This document shows, piece by piece, positions 35,550-44,681 of a stretch of 64,000 nt of DNA. The translations under genes were made by a program, and so were the position numbers. The stretch is taken from NCBI RefSeq assembly GCF_900114915.1, contig NZ_FOUS01000001.1:682001-746000 (forward strand). Direction: 5' to 3'. The stretch's first letter is position 1. Each line of letters begins with the position of its first letter. The stretch comes from Bradyrhizobium sp. Rc3b. GTDB lineage: Bacteria; Pseudomonadota; Alphaproteobacteria; Rhizobiales; Xanthobacteraceae. Below the pieces are notes generated by a model. The model searched no databases. It worked only from the letters and a program-made list of their open reading frames with translations, and had not been told where the DNA came from.

Positions 35550-37874
35550 GTGCGTGCCCATCTGGATGGCCAGCGTGTCTGCGGCCATCGAACTCATGCC
35601 GGCAAGAGCCGTGCAGGTCTTCTCATCGGAGCGGCCGTGCTGCTCGCCGAATGCCCCTCCATCATGACGACCGCGCAGGCGCAATCGGCCCTGCCCCCGG
35701 TGACGGTGGAGGCGCCGGCGCAGCGGCCGAAGCCGGCGCGCGCGTCGGATCAGGCGTCACGCCGCACGCAGACCGCCGCGCGCCAGCGCAATCGTAACCC
35801 TGCGCCCGCCGTACCGACACTCTCGGAGCGCGCGGCCGCGGAAGCCGCCGCGCAGCAGGCCGCAAAGCTCGGCTACCGCGCGATGCCGAGCGCGACGACG
35901 CTGCGCAGCGGCGCCTCGCCACTCGACACCTCGCAGTCCGTCAACGTCGTGCCCGAGCAGGTGTTGAAGGACCAATTGCCGCGCAACATCGACGACGCGC
36001 TGATTAATATCAGCGGCATCACCCAGACCAACACGCTTGCCGGCACCCAGGATGCCGTGATCCGCCGTGGCTTCGGCGACAATCGCGACGGCTCGATCAT
36101 GCGCAACGGCATGCCGCTGGTGCAGGGGCGCAGCCTCAATGCCGCCGTCGAAAGCGTCGAGGTGCTGAAGGGACCGGCCTCGCTGCTCTATGGCATCATG
36201 GACCCCGGCGGCATCGTCAACACCATCAGCAAGCGTCCGGAGCTCTATCAGCACGGTTCGATCACGCTGCTCGGCTCGGCCTACAGCTCGTCCAAGACAG
36301 GCGCCGACGGCACGCTCGACATCACGGGCCCGATCGGCGACGGCGGTCTCGCTTATCGCTTCATCGGCTACGGCGTCAGCGAGGACTATTGGCGCAATTT
36401 CGGCCGCCACAGGGAAATGCTGGTGAACCCGTCGCTGGCCTGGTACGGCGACACCACGACGGTTCAGCTCACCTATGAGCACCGTGAGTTCATCACTCCG
36501 TTCGACCGCGGCACGTCCTTCGTCAAGGGGGCGCCGCTGGCGATCCCGGCTACGCGCCGGCTCGACGAGCCCTTCAACAATATGTGGGGCACCTCCGACC
36601 TGATGCAGGCTTCGGTCGAGCAGAAACTCGACGACAATTGGAAGGTCACCGCGGCTTACAGCTACAATACCGAGACCTTCAGCGCCAATCAGCTCCGCAT
36701 CACCAACGTCAACGCCACGACCGGCGTCGAGACGCGCAGCAACGACGGCACCCGTAACTCGCTGAGCAACGCCAGCTACGGCACCGCCTATTTGCAGGGC
36801 GACGTCTGGATGGGCGGCTTCCGCCACGAGATCCTGTTCGGAGGCGAAGCGCTGTATCGCACGATCGATCGCCACGACTTGATTCGGCAGGCGACGCCGA
36901 GCTTCAATTTCTACAACCCGGTCTACGGACTGATCGTGCCGGGAACGACCGTTTCGGCAACCGACAGCGAGCAGACCGACAAGCTCGGCACCCGCGGCTT
37001 CTTTGCTCAGGACACCTTCCATCTGACCAACTGGCTGTCCGTGGTTGGGGGCGTGCGCTGGATGGAATACGAGCAGCTCGCAGGAAAGGGCCGGCCTGTC
37101 TTCGTCACGAACACCAATCTCGCAGGCGACAAGGTGCTGCCGCTCGGCGGCGTCATCGTCAAGCTGAACGAGCAGCTCTCCTATTACGTGAGCTATACGC
37201 AGTCGTTGAAGCCGACCTCGACCATCGCGGCTTTCACCACCGGATTCGTCGTCGACTCCACCATTGCGCCCGAAGAGGGAACACAGTGGGAGACCGGGCT
37301 GAAGTTCGATGTCAACAAGCGGCTGTCAGGCACCCTGGCGGTCTACGACATCGAGAAGAAGAACGTGCTGGTGCTCGATGACATCGGCAACGGCAAGTCG
37401 GCGGCGCGCACCTCCGGCGCGGCCCGGTCGCGCGGCGTCGAATTGGACGTGACCGGCAAGCTGACCGACCAGTGGAGCATGATCGGAAGTTACGGCTATA
37501 CGGATGCGCGCCTGATCAATGATCCCGTCGTCGGCAACGCAAAATTGCTGAATGTCGCGATGAACACGGCCTCACTCTATCTCGTCTACGATTTCGGCGA
37601 CGCGCTCGCTGGACGTCTGCGACTCGGCGGCGGCGCGCGCTATGTCGGTGACCGGCCGGGCGACGCCGCCAACACGTTCTTCATGCCGGCCTATACCGTC
37701 GCAGACATCTTTGCGACTTACGACACGAAGGTCGATAATCTGCCGGTGACCTATCAGTTCAACGTCAAGAACCTGTTCGACAAGGTCTACTATACATCCA
37801 CCACCGGAAACGCCCTGAACGTCGCGATCGGCGATGCGCGGCGCGTCTCGCTGTCTGCCACGGTGAAGTTCTAG
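35550..37874 (+). CDS. TonB-dependent siderophore receptor
   Basis: A 774-residue outer-membrane receptor. After the signal peptide (ending MTTAQAQ) comes a Pro/Ala/Arg-rich stretch, then the plug domain (about 110-240; SQSVNVVPEQVLKDQLPRNIDDAL, VEVLKGPASLLYG, PGGIVNTISKRP) and a beta barrel ending DARRVSLSATVKF with a terminal Phe. The family resembles ferric hydroxamate receptors. The GTG start at 35550 is inferred from the signal peptide. It is followed after 2 nt by a PepSY reductase gene, a common iron-uptake pair. Confidence 0.9.
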   Translation: MRAHLDGQRVCGHRTHAGKSRAGLLIGAAVLLAECPSIMTTAQAQSALPPVTVEAPAQRPKPARASDQASRRTQTAARQRNRNPAPAVPTLSERAAAEAAAQQAAKLGYRAMPSATTLRSGASPLDTSQSVNVVPEQVLKDQLPRNIDDALINISGITQTNTLAGTQDAVIRRGFGDNRDGSIMRNGMPLVQGRSLNAAVESVEVLKGPASLLYGIMDPGGIVNTISKRPELYQHGSITLLGSAYSSSKTGADGTLDITGPIGDGGLAYRFIGYGVSEDYWRNFGRHREMLVNPSLAWYGDTTTVQLTYEHREFITPFDRGTSFVKGAPLAIPATRRLDEPFNNMWGTSDLMQASVEQKLDDNWKVTAAYSYNTETFSANQLRITNVNATTGVETRSNDGTRNSLSNASYGTAYLQGDVWMGGFRHEILFGGEALYRTIDRHDLIRQATPSFNFYNPVYGLIVPGTTVSATDSEQTDKLGTRGFFAQDTFHLTNWLSVVGGVRWMEYEQLAGKGRPVFVTNTNLAGDKVLPLGGVIVKLNEQLSYYVSYTQSLKPTSTIAAFTTGFVVDSTIAPEEGTQWETGLKFDVNKRLSGTLAVYDIEKKNVLVLDDIGNGKSAARTSGAARSRGVELDVTGKLTDQWSMIGSYGYTDARLINDPVVGNAKLLNVAMNTASLYLVYDFGDALAGRLRLGGGARYVGDRPGDAANTFFMPAYTVADIFATYDTKVDNLPVTYQFNVKNLFDKVYYTSTTGNALNVAIGDARRVSLSATVKF

Positions 37875-37876
37875 CC

Positions 37877-39055
37877 ATGGCAGCGCGGCTCGGACACACC
37901 ATCAAGGCGGTCCTGTTCCAGGTCCATTCCATCGCGGGTCTGGTCCTTGCTCTGCTGGTGTCCCTGATCGCGCTGACCGGCGCGATCATGAGTTTCGAGG
38001 ACGAGATCGTCGATCATCTCAACGCCGGCATCATGCAGGTCGCGCCGCGTCAGGCGCCGGTGCTGATGCCTGATGAGCTGGTTGCGCGGCTGAAGGCTTC
38101 GCAGGATCTCGGCAAGGTCGCCGCCGTCACACTGTCGAGCGATCCGTCTGCGGCGGTTCATGTCCGCTTTGCGCGTGACGGCCGGGGCGACCGGCCGACT
38201 TCGCTCTATGTCGATCCCTATGACGCTAGCGTGCTCGGCTCGCCGCGCGGCGAAGCGTTTTTCGCGACTGTGCGCCGGCTGCATCGCTGGCTGCTCATTC
38301 CCGGCGATGGCAAGGGCTGGGGACGTCCGATCACCGGCACGGTCGCGCTCGGCCTGATCGTCATGCTGGTCTCGGGCCTCGTGCTGCGCTGGCCGCGCCG
38401 TGCAGGCAGCGTGAAGATGTGGCTGAAGCCGAATCTTGGGCTCGGTGGCCGCGCTCTGCACCGGTCGTTGCACACCGTGATCGGCACCTGGGTCCTTCCG
38501 GTCTATCTGACGATGACGCTCACCGGTCTGTATTTCTCCTTCGAATGGTACAAGGACGGCGTGACCTGGCTGCTCGCGCGTCCGCACGTCACAGCAGCGA
38601 AAATGCCCGCAAAGCTGCCGCGTGCGGCCAACTCCGAACCGGCGGCGCCAATTGGATTCGATCAGGCCTGGATGACGTTCCAGCGTGAGGAGGGCGATCG
38701 GTTCTCCAGGGCTTTGCTGACGCTGCCGGCGCAGGGTACGACGTTGCGGATCCGGTCGTGGGGGAAAGCCTCGTTGCTGGAGACCACGCGCGACGAATTC
38801 CGCATCGACGCCGTGACCGGGCAGCTGGTCTCTGCGGAGCGCTTTGCTGACAAGACGTTCGGCGAAAAGATCATCGCGGCCATCTACGACATCCATCGCG
38901 GCGAGATCCTGGGCTGGCCGGGCAAGCTCGCGTTCATGATTGCCGCGATGTCGATGCCGTTGTTCGCGATCACCGGCATCCTGCTCTACCTGTCGCGCCG
39001 CAAACTGCGCCGTCCGGCACAGCAGCCGCTCGGGCGGCTCGTTCCTGGCGAGTGA
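37877..39055 (+). CDS. PepSY-associated membrane protein (PiuB-type iron-uptake reductase)
   Basis: A 392-residue inner-membrane protein with four main hydrophobic segments: AVLFQVHSIAGLVLALLVSLIALTG (about 10-37), TGTVALGLIVMLVSGLVLRWPRR, WVLPVYLTMTLTGLYFSFEW and LAFMIAAMSMPLFAITGILLYLS. Histidines in membrane segments could bind haem. PepSY-TM proteins next to TonB receptors are thought to reduce ferric siderophore in the periplasm. Co-transcribed with the receptor. Confidence 0.85.
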   Translation: MAARLGHTIKAVLFQVHSIAGLVLALLVSLIALTGAIMSFEDEIVDHLNAGIMQVAPRQAPVLMPDELVARLKASQDLGKVAAVTLSSDPSAAVHVRFARDGRGDRPTSLYVDPYDASVLGSPRGEAFFATVRRLHRWLLIPGDGKGWGRPITGTVALGLIVMLVSGLVLRWPRRAGSVKMWLKPNLGLGGRALHRSLHTVIGTWVLPVYLTMTLTGLYFSFEWYKDGVTWLLARPHVTAAKMPAKLPRAANSEPAAPIGFDQAWMTFQREEGDRFSRALLTLPAQGTTLRIRSWGKASLLETTRDEFRIDAVTGQLVSAERFADKTFGEKIIAAIYDIHRGEILGWPGKLAFMIAAMSMPLFAITGILLYLSRRKLRRPAQQPLGRLVPGE

Positions 39056-39124
39056 GCGGACGAGGCTAGCCAACGCGCTTCTAATCGGTCAAAAGCTTCT
39101 GGCCCTCTTCTCAAGGTCCGTGCC

Positions 39125-40357
39125 ATGAAGCTTCCGACCGTCACCCCCGCCGATATCCGCCGCACACTGCTGCTGCGCGAAGAAATCGCGCTGCTCGATC
39201 TCCGATACGAGGCAGGTTTTGCGACCGGACATCCGCTGTTCGCAGCCAACATGGCCGTGGATCGGATCGAGGTCGAAGCCGAGGTGCGGCTGCCGCGCAA
39301 GGACGTGGCGATCGTGCTTTACGATGACGGCGAGGGGCTGGTCGAGGCCGGCGCCGAACGTCTCGCCGCGCTCGGCTACACCCATATCAGCGCGCTCGAT
39401 GGCGGCCTGAAGGCCTGGCGCGAGGCGGGCTATCAGGTGTTCGAAGACGTCAACTCCTATTCGAAGGCGTTCGGCGAGCTGGTCGAAGCGCGGCGGCACA
39501 CGCCGTCGTTCAGCGCCGACGAGGTGGCAAAGCTCATCGCGGACAAGGCCAACATCGCCATCCTCGACGTCCGCCGTTTCGACGAATATGCCACCATGAA
39601 CATTCCGGGCTCGATCAGCGTGCCCGGCGCGGAGCTGGTGCTGCGGGCGGGGCAGGCCGCGCCCGACCCTGAAACCACCATCATCGTCAATTGCGCCGGC
39701 CGCACCCGCTCGATCATCGGCACGCAGTCGCTGATCAATGCCGGCGTGCCCAACAAGGTGCGGGCGCTGCGCAACGGCACCATCGGCTGGACGCTGGCGC
39801 GGCACACGCTCGACCACGGCGCCGACAGGCGTGGCGCGATCGGCTCGTTCGAGAGCGGCCCGGCCAATGCGCGCGACGTCGCCTATCGCGCCGGTGTTCG
39901 CCATATCGGCGCAAGCGAGATGGCCGCGCTCGTCGCGCGGACCGATCGCACGCTCTACCGTTTCGACGTGCGCGATGCCGAGGAATATGCGGGAGGCCAT
40001 CTCCCGGGTTTTCGCCATTATCCCGGCGGCCAGCTCGTCCAGGAGACCGACATGGCCGCGCCCGTGCGTGGTGCGCGCATTCTCCTGAGCGATGACAAGG
40101 GTGTCCGTGCCGACATGACCGCATCATGGCTCGCCCAATTGGGCTGGGAGGTCTATGTGCTGAAAGGGGGCTATGACGCCGCGCTCGAAATCGGCCCGCC
40201 GCGCGTGCTGCCCAAGCCCGATCCGGCCCACCGTTACCGCCGCCCCTATGAAGGCACTGACGTTGCCGAGCGCGCGATGCAGGCCTATCTCGATTGGGAA
40301 TATGGGCTGGTCGAGCAACTCCGCCGCGACGGCACGCACGGGTTTTTTGTGATTTGA
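39125..40357 (+). CDS. triple rhodanese-domain protein
   Basis: A 410-residue protein made of three rhodanese domains (about 1-110, 125-235, 260-365) and a C-terminal tail. Only the second has an active-site cysteine, in IIVNCAGRTRS near residue 189. The first and third have other residues at that place (LYDDGEG and LLSDDKG), so they are probably structural or binding domains. It should move sulfane sulfur to an unknown acceptor. No neighbour gives a clear partner. Confidence 0.85.
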   Translation: MKLPTVTPADIRRTLLLREEIALLDLRYEAGFATGHPLFAANMAVDRIEVEAEVRLPRKDVAIVLYDDGEGLVEAGAERLAALGYTHISALDGGLKAWREAGYQVFEDVNSYSKAFGELVEARRHTPSFSADEVAKLIADKANIAILDVRRFDEYATMNIPGSISVPGAELVLRAGQAAPDPETTIIVNCAGRTRSIIGTQSLINAGVPNKVRALRNGTIGWTLARHTLDHGADRRGAIGSFESGPANARDVAYRAGVRHIGASEMAALVARTDRTLYRFDVRDAEEYAGGHLPGFRHYPGGQLVQETDMAAPVRGARILLSDDKGVRADMTASWLAQLGWEVYVLKGGYDAALEIGPPRVLPKPDPAHRYRRPYEGTDVAERAMQAYLDWEYGLVEQLRRDGTHGFFVI

Positions 40358-40376
40358 CCTTGAACGGGTGGATTAT

Positions 40377-40520
40377 CCGTCACCCTGAGGTGGCCGCTTC
40401 TTAGCGGCCCTCGAAGGGCGACGGCCCAACCTCTCCGCGCGGCTGCATCGGGGCCGTGCATTCTTCGAGGCTCGCCCAGCGGTGCATTCGCACCGCAGGG
40501 CTCACGCCTCAGGATGACGG
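40377..40520. repeat. intergenic palindromic repeat element
   Basis: Outer arms CCGTCACCCTGAGG and CCTCAGGATGACGG (about 40377 and 40520) enclose smaller hairpins GGCCGCT/AGCGGCC (40392-40409) and GCGGTGC/GCACCGC (40480-40497). This build matches dispersed intergenic palindromes of Bradyrhizobium; only one copy is in the window. Confidence 0.65.
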
Positions 40521-40640
40521 AGTGGCTGATGCGAGCATGATGGGCCACCCGCCATTTTCTCCCCGTATCCGACCCCTATTGTGCCGCGCACCGTCCGCGG
40601 TCTATGAGCTGCGACAAAGCTCATCATCTATGGAGATACC

Positions 40641-41885
40641 ATGCCAGCCCCAGGCCAAAGCCCTGAGCGGAGTGCCAAGGCGCTGCTGCTCGAAGGCGTC
40701 AATGACAGCGCTGTCGACCTTTTCAAGAGCGCGGGCTTCACCAATGTCGAGCGGCTGACCAAGGCGCTGGACGGCGAGGATCTGCGGCGCGCGCTCAAAG
40801 GCGTGTCGCTGCTCGGCATCCGCTCGCGCACCCAGATCACCGATGACGTGCTCGCGGCCGCCGACCAGCTTCTCGCGGTCGGCTGCTTCAGCGTCGGCAC
40901 CAACCAAGTGGATCTCATGGCGGCGCGCAAGCGCGGCATTCCCGTCTTCAACGCGCCGTTCTCCAACACGCGCAGCGTCGCCGAGCTCGTGATAGGCGAG
41001 ATCGTGATGCTGCTGAGGCGCATCTTCCCGCGCTCGGTGTCGGCCCATGACGGCGGCTGGGACAAGTCCGCGACCGGCAGCCGCGAGGTGCGCGGTCGCA
41101 CGCTCGGCATCGTCGGCTACGGCAATATCGGCTCGCAGCTGTCGACGCTCGCCGAAGCCATCGGCATGCGCGTGATCTATTTCGATCGCACCGACAAGCT
41201 CCGCCACGGCAACACCGAGCCGGTCGAGAGGCTCGAAGAGCTGCTCGCGCAGAGCGACGTCGTCAGCCTGCACGTGCCGGAGACGCCGGAGACCGCGGGC
41301 ATGATCGGCGAGAAGGAGCTGCGGGCGATGAAGCCTGGCTCGTTCCTGATCAACAACAGCCGCGGCACCGTGGTCGATCTCGACGCGCTCGCGCGCTCTT
41401 TGCGCGACGGCCATCTTGCCGGCGCGGCCGTCGACGTGTTTCCGGTCGAGCCGTCGTCGAATTCCGATCGCTTCAAGAGCCCCATTCAGGGCCTCGAGAA
41501 CGTCATCCTCACCCCCCATATCGGCGGCTCGACCGAGGAGGCGCAGGAGCGCATCGGCGGCGAGGTCGCGCGCAAGCTGGTCGACTATTTCATCACGGGC
41601 TCGACCATGGGCGCGGTGAATTTCCCGGAAGTGCAGCTGCATTTGCGCCCCTCCGGCGCGCGCTTCAGCCATGTCCATCGCAACGTCCCCGGCATGTTGC
41701 GCCGGCTCAACGAGGTCTTCCTCCAGCGCGACATCAACATCGCCGCGCAATATCTGGAGACATCAGGCGATCTCGGTTACGTCGTGCTCGATGCCGATCT
41801 CGGCGGGCAGGATTCCGCGGCGTTGCTCCAGCAGATCCGCGCCCTCGACGGCACGGTCGGCGCGCGGCTGGTGTTCGAGCACTAA
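40641..41885 (+). CDS. serA: D-3-phosphoglycerate dehydrogenase
   Basis: A 414-residue NAD-dependent dehydrogenase of the E. coli SerA type with a C-terminal ACT domain. Visible features are the nucleotide-binding GIVGYGNIGSQLS, the catalytic Arg in NNSRGTVVD, Glu further on, and His in LTPHIGGSTEEAQ. The ACT domain is near 340-414 (SHVHRNVPGMLRRLNEVF), where serine would bind. It catalyses the first step of serine biosynthesis. It starts after a repeat element and ends in another. Confidence 0.92.
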   Translation: MPAPGQSPERSAKALLLEGVNDSAVDLFKSAGFTNVERLTKALDGEDLRRALKGVSLLGIRSRTQITDDVLAAADQLLAVGCFSVGTNQVDLMAARKRGIPVFNAPFSNTRSVAELVIGEIVMLLRRIFPRSVSAHDGGWDKSATGSREVRGRTLGIVGYGNIGSQLSTLAEAIGMRVIYFDRTDKLRHGNTEPVERLEELLAQSDVVSLHVPETPETAGMIGEKELRAMKPGSFLINNSRGTVVDLDALARSLRDGHLAGAAVDVFPVEPSSNSDRFKSPIQGLENVILTPHIGGSTEEAQERIGGEVARKLVDYFITGSTMGAVNFPEVQLHLRPSGARFSHVHRNVPGMLRRLNEVFLQRDINIAAQYLETSGDLGYVVLDADLGGQDSAALLQQIRALDGTVGARLVFEH

Positions 41886-41985
41886 AGCGTGATCCGGAGA
41901 AGCGCGCAGCGGTTTTCCGAAAAGATCATGCTTAAACAACGACCTAAAGCGCGATGACGATTCATCCTCATCGCATCGCGCTCTA
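41885..41985. repeat. dispersed two-hairpin repeat, copy 2
   Basis: Same element as at 22511-22611: arms AAGCGTGATC/GATCATGCTT (41885-41894, 41924-41933), then TAAAGCGCGATGA (41945-41957) pairing with the segment ending 41985. It also begins at the stop codon of the gene before it (serA). Confidence 0.85.
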
Positions 41986-42108
41986 GACGGCGCGGGGCCC
42001 ACGTTCCGGTTGCATTTCTTCGCCAAGGCTCTCTACACTACGCCATCGACTTCGACGCGCACGTGACAAATCGCGTCGGATTTGAGCTTCAGTTGCGTGA
42101 GTGCCGCG

Positions 42109-43128
42109 ATGGAACCGGACACCGTACTGATTGATCTCGCGCTTCAAGGCGGCGGTTCGCATGGCGCCTTCACCTGGGGCGTGCTCGATCGCCTGCTGGA
42201 AGAGAAGCGGCTTACGATCGCCGCGATCTCCGGGACGTCCGCGGGCGCGATGAACGCAGCGGTGCTGGCGGATGGGTGGACGGCCGGTGGCGCCGAGGGT
42301 GCGCGTGACGCGCTCGAACGATACTGGCGCCGCGTTTCCAAAGCGGCGGCCTTCAGCCCGCTCCAGCGCTCGCCGCTCGACCGGCTGATGGGGCGCTGGA
42401 CGCTTGATACCTCGCCGGCCTACATCCTGACCGACCTGATGTCGCGGGTGCTCTCTCCCTACGACCTCAATCCGACCGGCTACAATCCGCTGCATGCGGT
42501 GCTGGCTGAGAGCATCGATTTCGAGCGCCTCGCGCGCTCGCCGATCAAGCTGTTCATCACTGCGACGCGGGTGCGCACCGGGCGAGGACGCATCTTCCGC
42601 AACGCGGAGATCACGGCTGACGTGTTGCTCGCGTCGGCCTGCCTGCCAACCATGTTCCGCGCGATCGAGATCGATGGCGAACCGTATTGGGATGGCGGCT
42701 ATGCCGGCAACCCGACCATCACACCGCTCATTCGCGAAAGCGACGCGCACGACACCATCCTGGTGCAGATCAATCCGACTGAAAAGCCGGAAGAGCCGCG
42801 GACGGCTGCGGAGATACTCAATCGGCTGAACGAGATTTCGTTCAACTCGCCGTTGATGAAGGAGTTGCGTATGATCGCGTTGCTGCGTCAGGCGGCCGAC
42901 CCGGGAAGCGGCGAGGGCGCGCGCTGGGCGAAGATGCGGACCCACCGCGTCAAGAGCGACATGCTGGCGAAGTTCGGCGCCTCGTCCAAGCTCAACGCCG
43001 AATGGGAGTTCGTCTCGATGCTGCACGGCGAAGGACGTCGGGCGGCCGAAACGTTCCTCGACGAGCACGGCCCGGATATCGGTCGGCGCTCGACCGCCGA
43101 TCTCGACATCCTGCTGTCGGAGTGCTGA
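42109..43128 (+). CDS. patatin-like phospholipase
   Basis: A 339-residue patatin-family acyl hydrolase. The oxyanion glycines GGGSHG (13-18), nucleophile Ser44 in GTSAG, and Asp near residue 195 in WDGGYAGNP make the Ser-Asp dyad. There is no signal peptide. The C-terminal 100 residues (RMIALLRQAADPG...) are like those of patatins linked with hydroxybutyrate genes. ATG 42109 is used; a GTG 12 nt upstream is possible. The GntP permease starts 3 nt after its stop. Confidence 0.88.
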   Translation: MEPDTVLIDLALQGGGSHGAFTWGVLDRLLEEKRLTIAAISGTSAGAMNAAVLADGWTAGGAEGARDALERYWRRVSKAAAFSPLQRSPLDRLMGRWTLDTSPAYILTDLMSRVLSPYDLNPTGYNPLHAVLAESIDFERLARSPIKLFITATRVRTGRGRIFRNAEITADVLLASACLPTMFRAIEIDGEPYWDGGYAGNPTITPLIRESDAHDTILVQINPTEKPEEPRTAAEILNRLNEISFNSPLMKELRMIALLRQAADPGSGEGARWAKMRTHRVKSDMLAKFGASSKLNAEWEFVSMLHGEGRRAAETFLDEHGPDIGRRSTADLDILLSEC

Positions 43129-43131
43129 GAG

Positions 43132-44586
43132 GTGGGGCTTCTCGGCATTCTCGTCGGGCTTGGCCTTCTCGTCCTATTCGCCTTTCGCGGCTGGAGCGTC
43201 CTCCTGCTGGCGCCGTTCGCCGCGCTCGTCGCGGCGCTGTTCGGCGGCGAGCCGCTGCTTGCGAACCTGACGCAGATCTTCATGGTGAATGCTGCTGCAT
43301 TCCTGGCGCAGTTCTTCCCGATCTTTCTGCTTGGCGCCGTATTCGGGAAACTGATGGACGACAGCGGGGCGGTCACCTCGGTTGCCGCCTTCATGGCGAG
43401 ACGTCTCGGCCAGCGCCGCGTGATCCTGGCGGTCGTGCTCGCCGGTGCGATGGTCACCTATGGCGGCGTCAGCCTGTTCGTTGCGTTCTTCGTGATCGTC
43501 CCCATGGCCCGCTCGCTGTTTCGTGCCGCCGCGATTCCGCGGCGATTGATTCCGGCCGCGATCGTGCTGGGCACATCCACCTTCACGATGTCGGCCTTGC
43601 CGGGCACGCCATCGATCCAGAACGCGATCCCGATGCCGTTCTTCGGCACGACGCCTTTTGCCGCGCCCGGACTCGGCATCATCGCCTCCCTGATCATGGT
43701 TGGCGCGGGATTGTGGTGGTTGCGCCGCGCCGAAGCCGCGGCTCGACGAGCGGGGGAAGGCTATGGCGAGGACATGGAGGGTGCGGCCGAACGTGCCGTC
43801 GACGACGAACTGGTCCGCGAATACGCGACCACCGCACGGGAATTCGATCCGGCCGAGATCCGGCATGGACGGCGCGGTGAAATGTCTGCTCCGGTGGTGA
43901 GTGCCCTCCTGCCGCTGGCCGTCGTCGTTGCTGTCAATCTCGTGATGTCGCTGCTGGTGCTGCCGCGGCTCGATGTCTCGTATCTGAGCGAGCAGCGCTT
44001 CGGCGGTACATCGTTGGCGGCGGTCGCTGGTGTGTGGTCGGTCAGCACCGCGCTGGGTGCCGCCATCGTCACGACCATCTTCCTCAATTGGGCCCGGCTT
44101 CCCTCTCTGCGGCAGACCATGGACGCCGGTGCCAATGCATCGGTTCTGCCGGCGCTCAGCGTCGCCAGCCTCGTCGGATTCGGCGCGGTCATCGCGGCGC
44201 TACCGGCTTTCGAAACGGTGCGCGACTGGGTGCTTGCGATCGAAGGTGGCCCGTTGGTCTCGCTCGCGGTTGCGACCAATATTCTGGCCGCGCTGACCGG
44301 CTCGGCATCCGGCGGCTTGACGATCGCGCTCGACGCGCTCGGCCAGACCTATGTCGAGATCGCCGCGCGCAACGGCATCGACCTTGCGCTGATGCATCGC
44401 GTCGCGGTGATCGGTTCGGGGACGCTGGACATCCTGCCGCACAACGGTGCGGTGGTCAGCCTGCTCGCGATCTGCGGCCTGACCCATCGCGACAGCTATC
44501 TCGACATTGTGATGGTGGGCATCGTGACGTCGCTATTGGCGCTGGTGGCCGTGATCGCCTTAGGGAGTGCGCTCGGATCATTCTGA
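43132..44586 (+). CDS. GntP-family permease
   Basis: A 484-residue transporter with about twelve hydrophobic segments, GTG start, preceded by GAGAG. The core (GAMVTYGGVSLFVAFFVIVPMARSLF and FTMSALPGTPSIQNAIPM) is typical of GntP/CitMHS-like carriers of gluconate, hydroxybutyrate or similar anions. With the patatin-like gene just upstream, a link to hydroxyalkanoate turnover and uptake is plausible but not shown. Confidence 0.85.
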   Translation: MGLLGILVGLGLLVLFAFRGWSVLLLAPFAALVAALFGGEPLLANLTQIFMVNAAAFLAQFFPIFLLGAVFGKLMDDSGAVTSVAAFMARRLGQRRVILAVVLAGAMVTYGGVSLFVAFFVIVPMARSLFRAAAIPRRLIPAAIVLGTSTFTMSALPGTPSIQNAIPMPFFGTTPFAAPGLGIIASLIMVGAGLWWLRRAEAAARRAGEGYGEDMEGAAERAVDDELVREYATTAREFDPAEIRHGRRGEMSAPVVSALLPLAVVVAVNLVMSLLVLPRLDVSYLSEQRFGGTSLAAVAGVWSVSTALGAAIVTTIFLNWARLPSLRQTMDAGANASVLPALSVASLVGFGAVIAALPAFETVRDWVLAIEGGPLVSLAVATNILAALTGSASGGLTIALDALGQTYVEIAARNGIDLALMHRVAVIGSGTLDILPHNGAVVSLLAICGLTHRDSYLDIVMVGIVTSLLALVAVIALGSALGSF

Positions 44587-44681
44587 TGGCGGCTCGGCGT
44601 GAGCGATTGACGGGAGGACGAAGGTTGCATTGAATGCGGCCAGCCGTCGACGCAACAAATCGAGAAAGCCGGGTGGAAACG

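Noticed and set aside
40377..40520. CRISPR-like repeat block
   Set aside because: Palindromic single element without regularly spaced direct repeats; no cas genes in the window.
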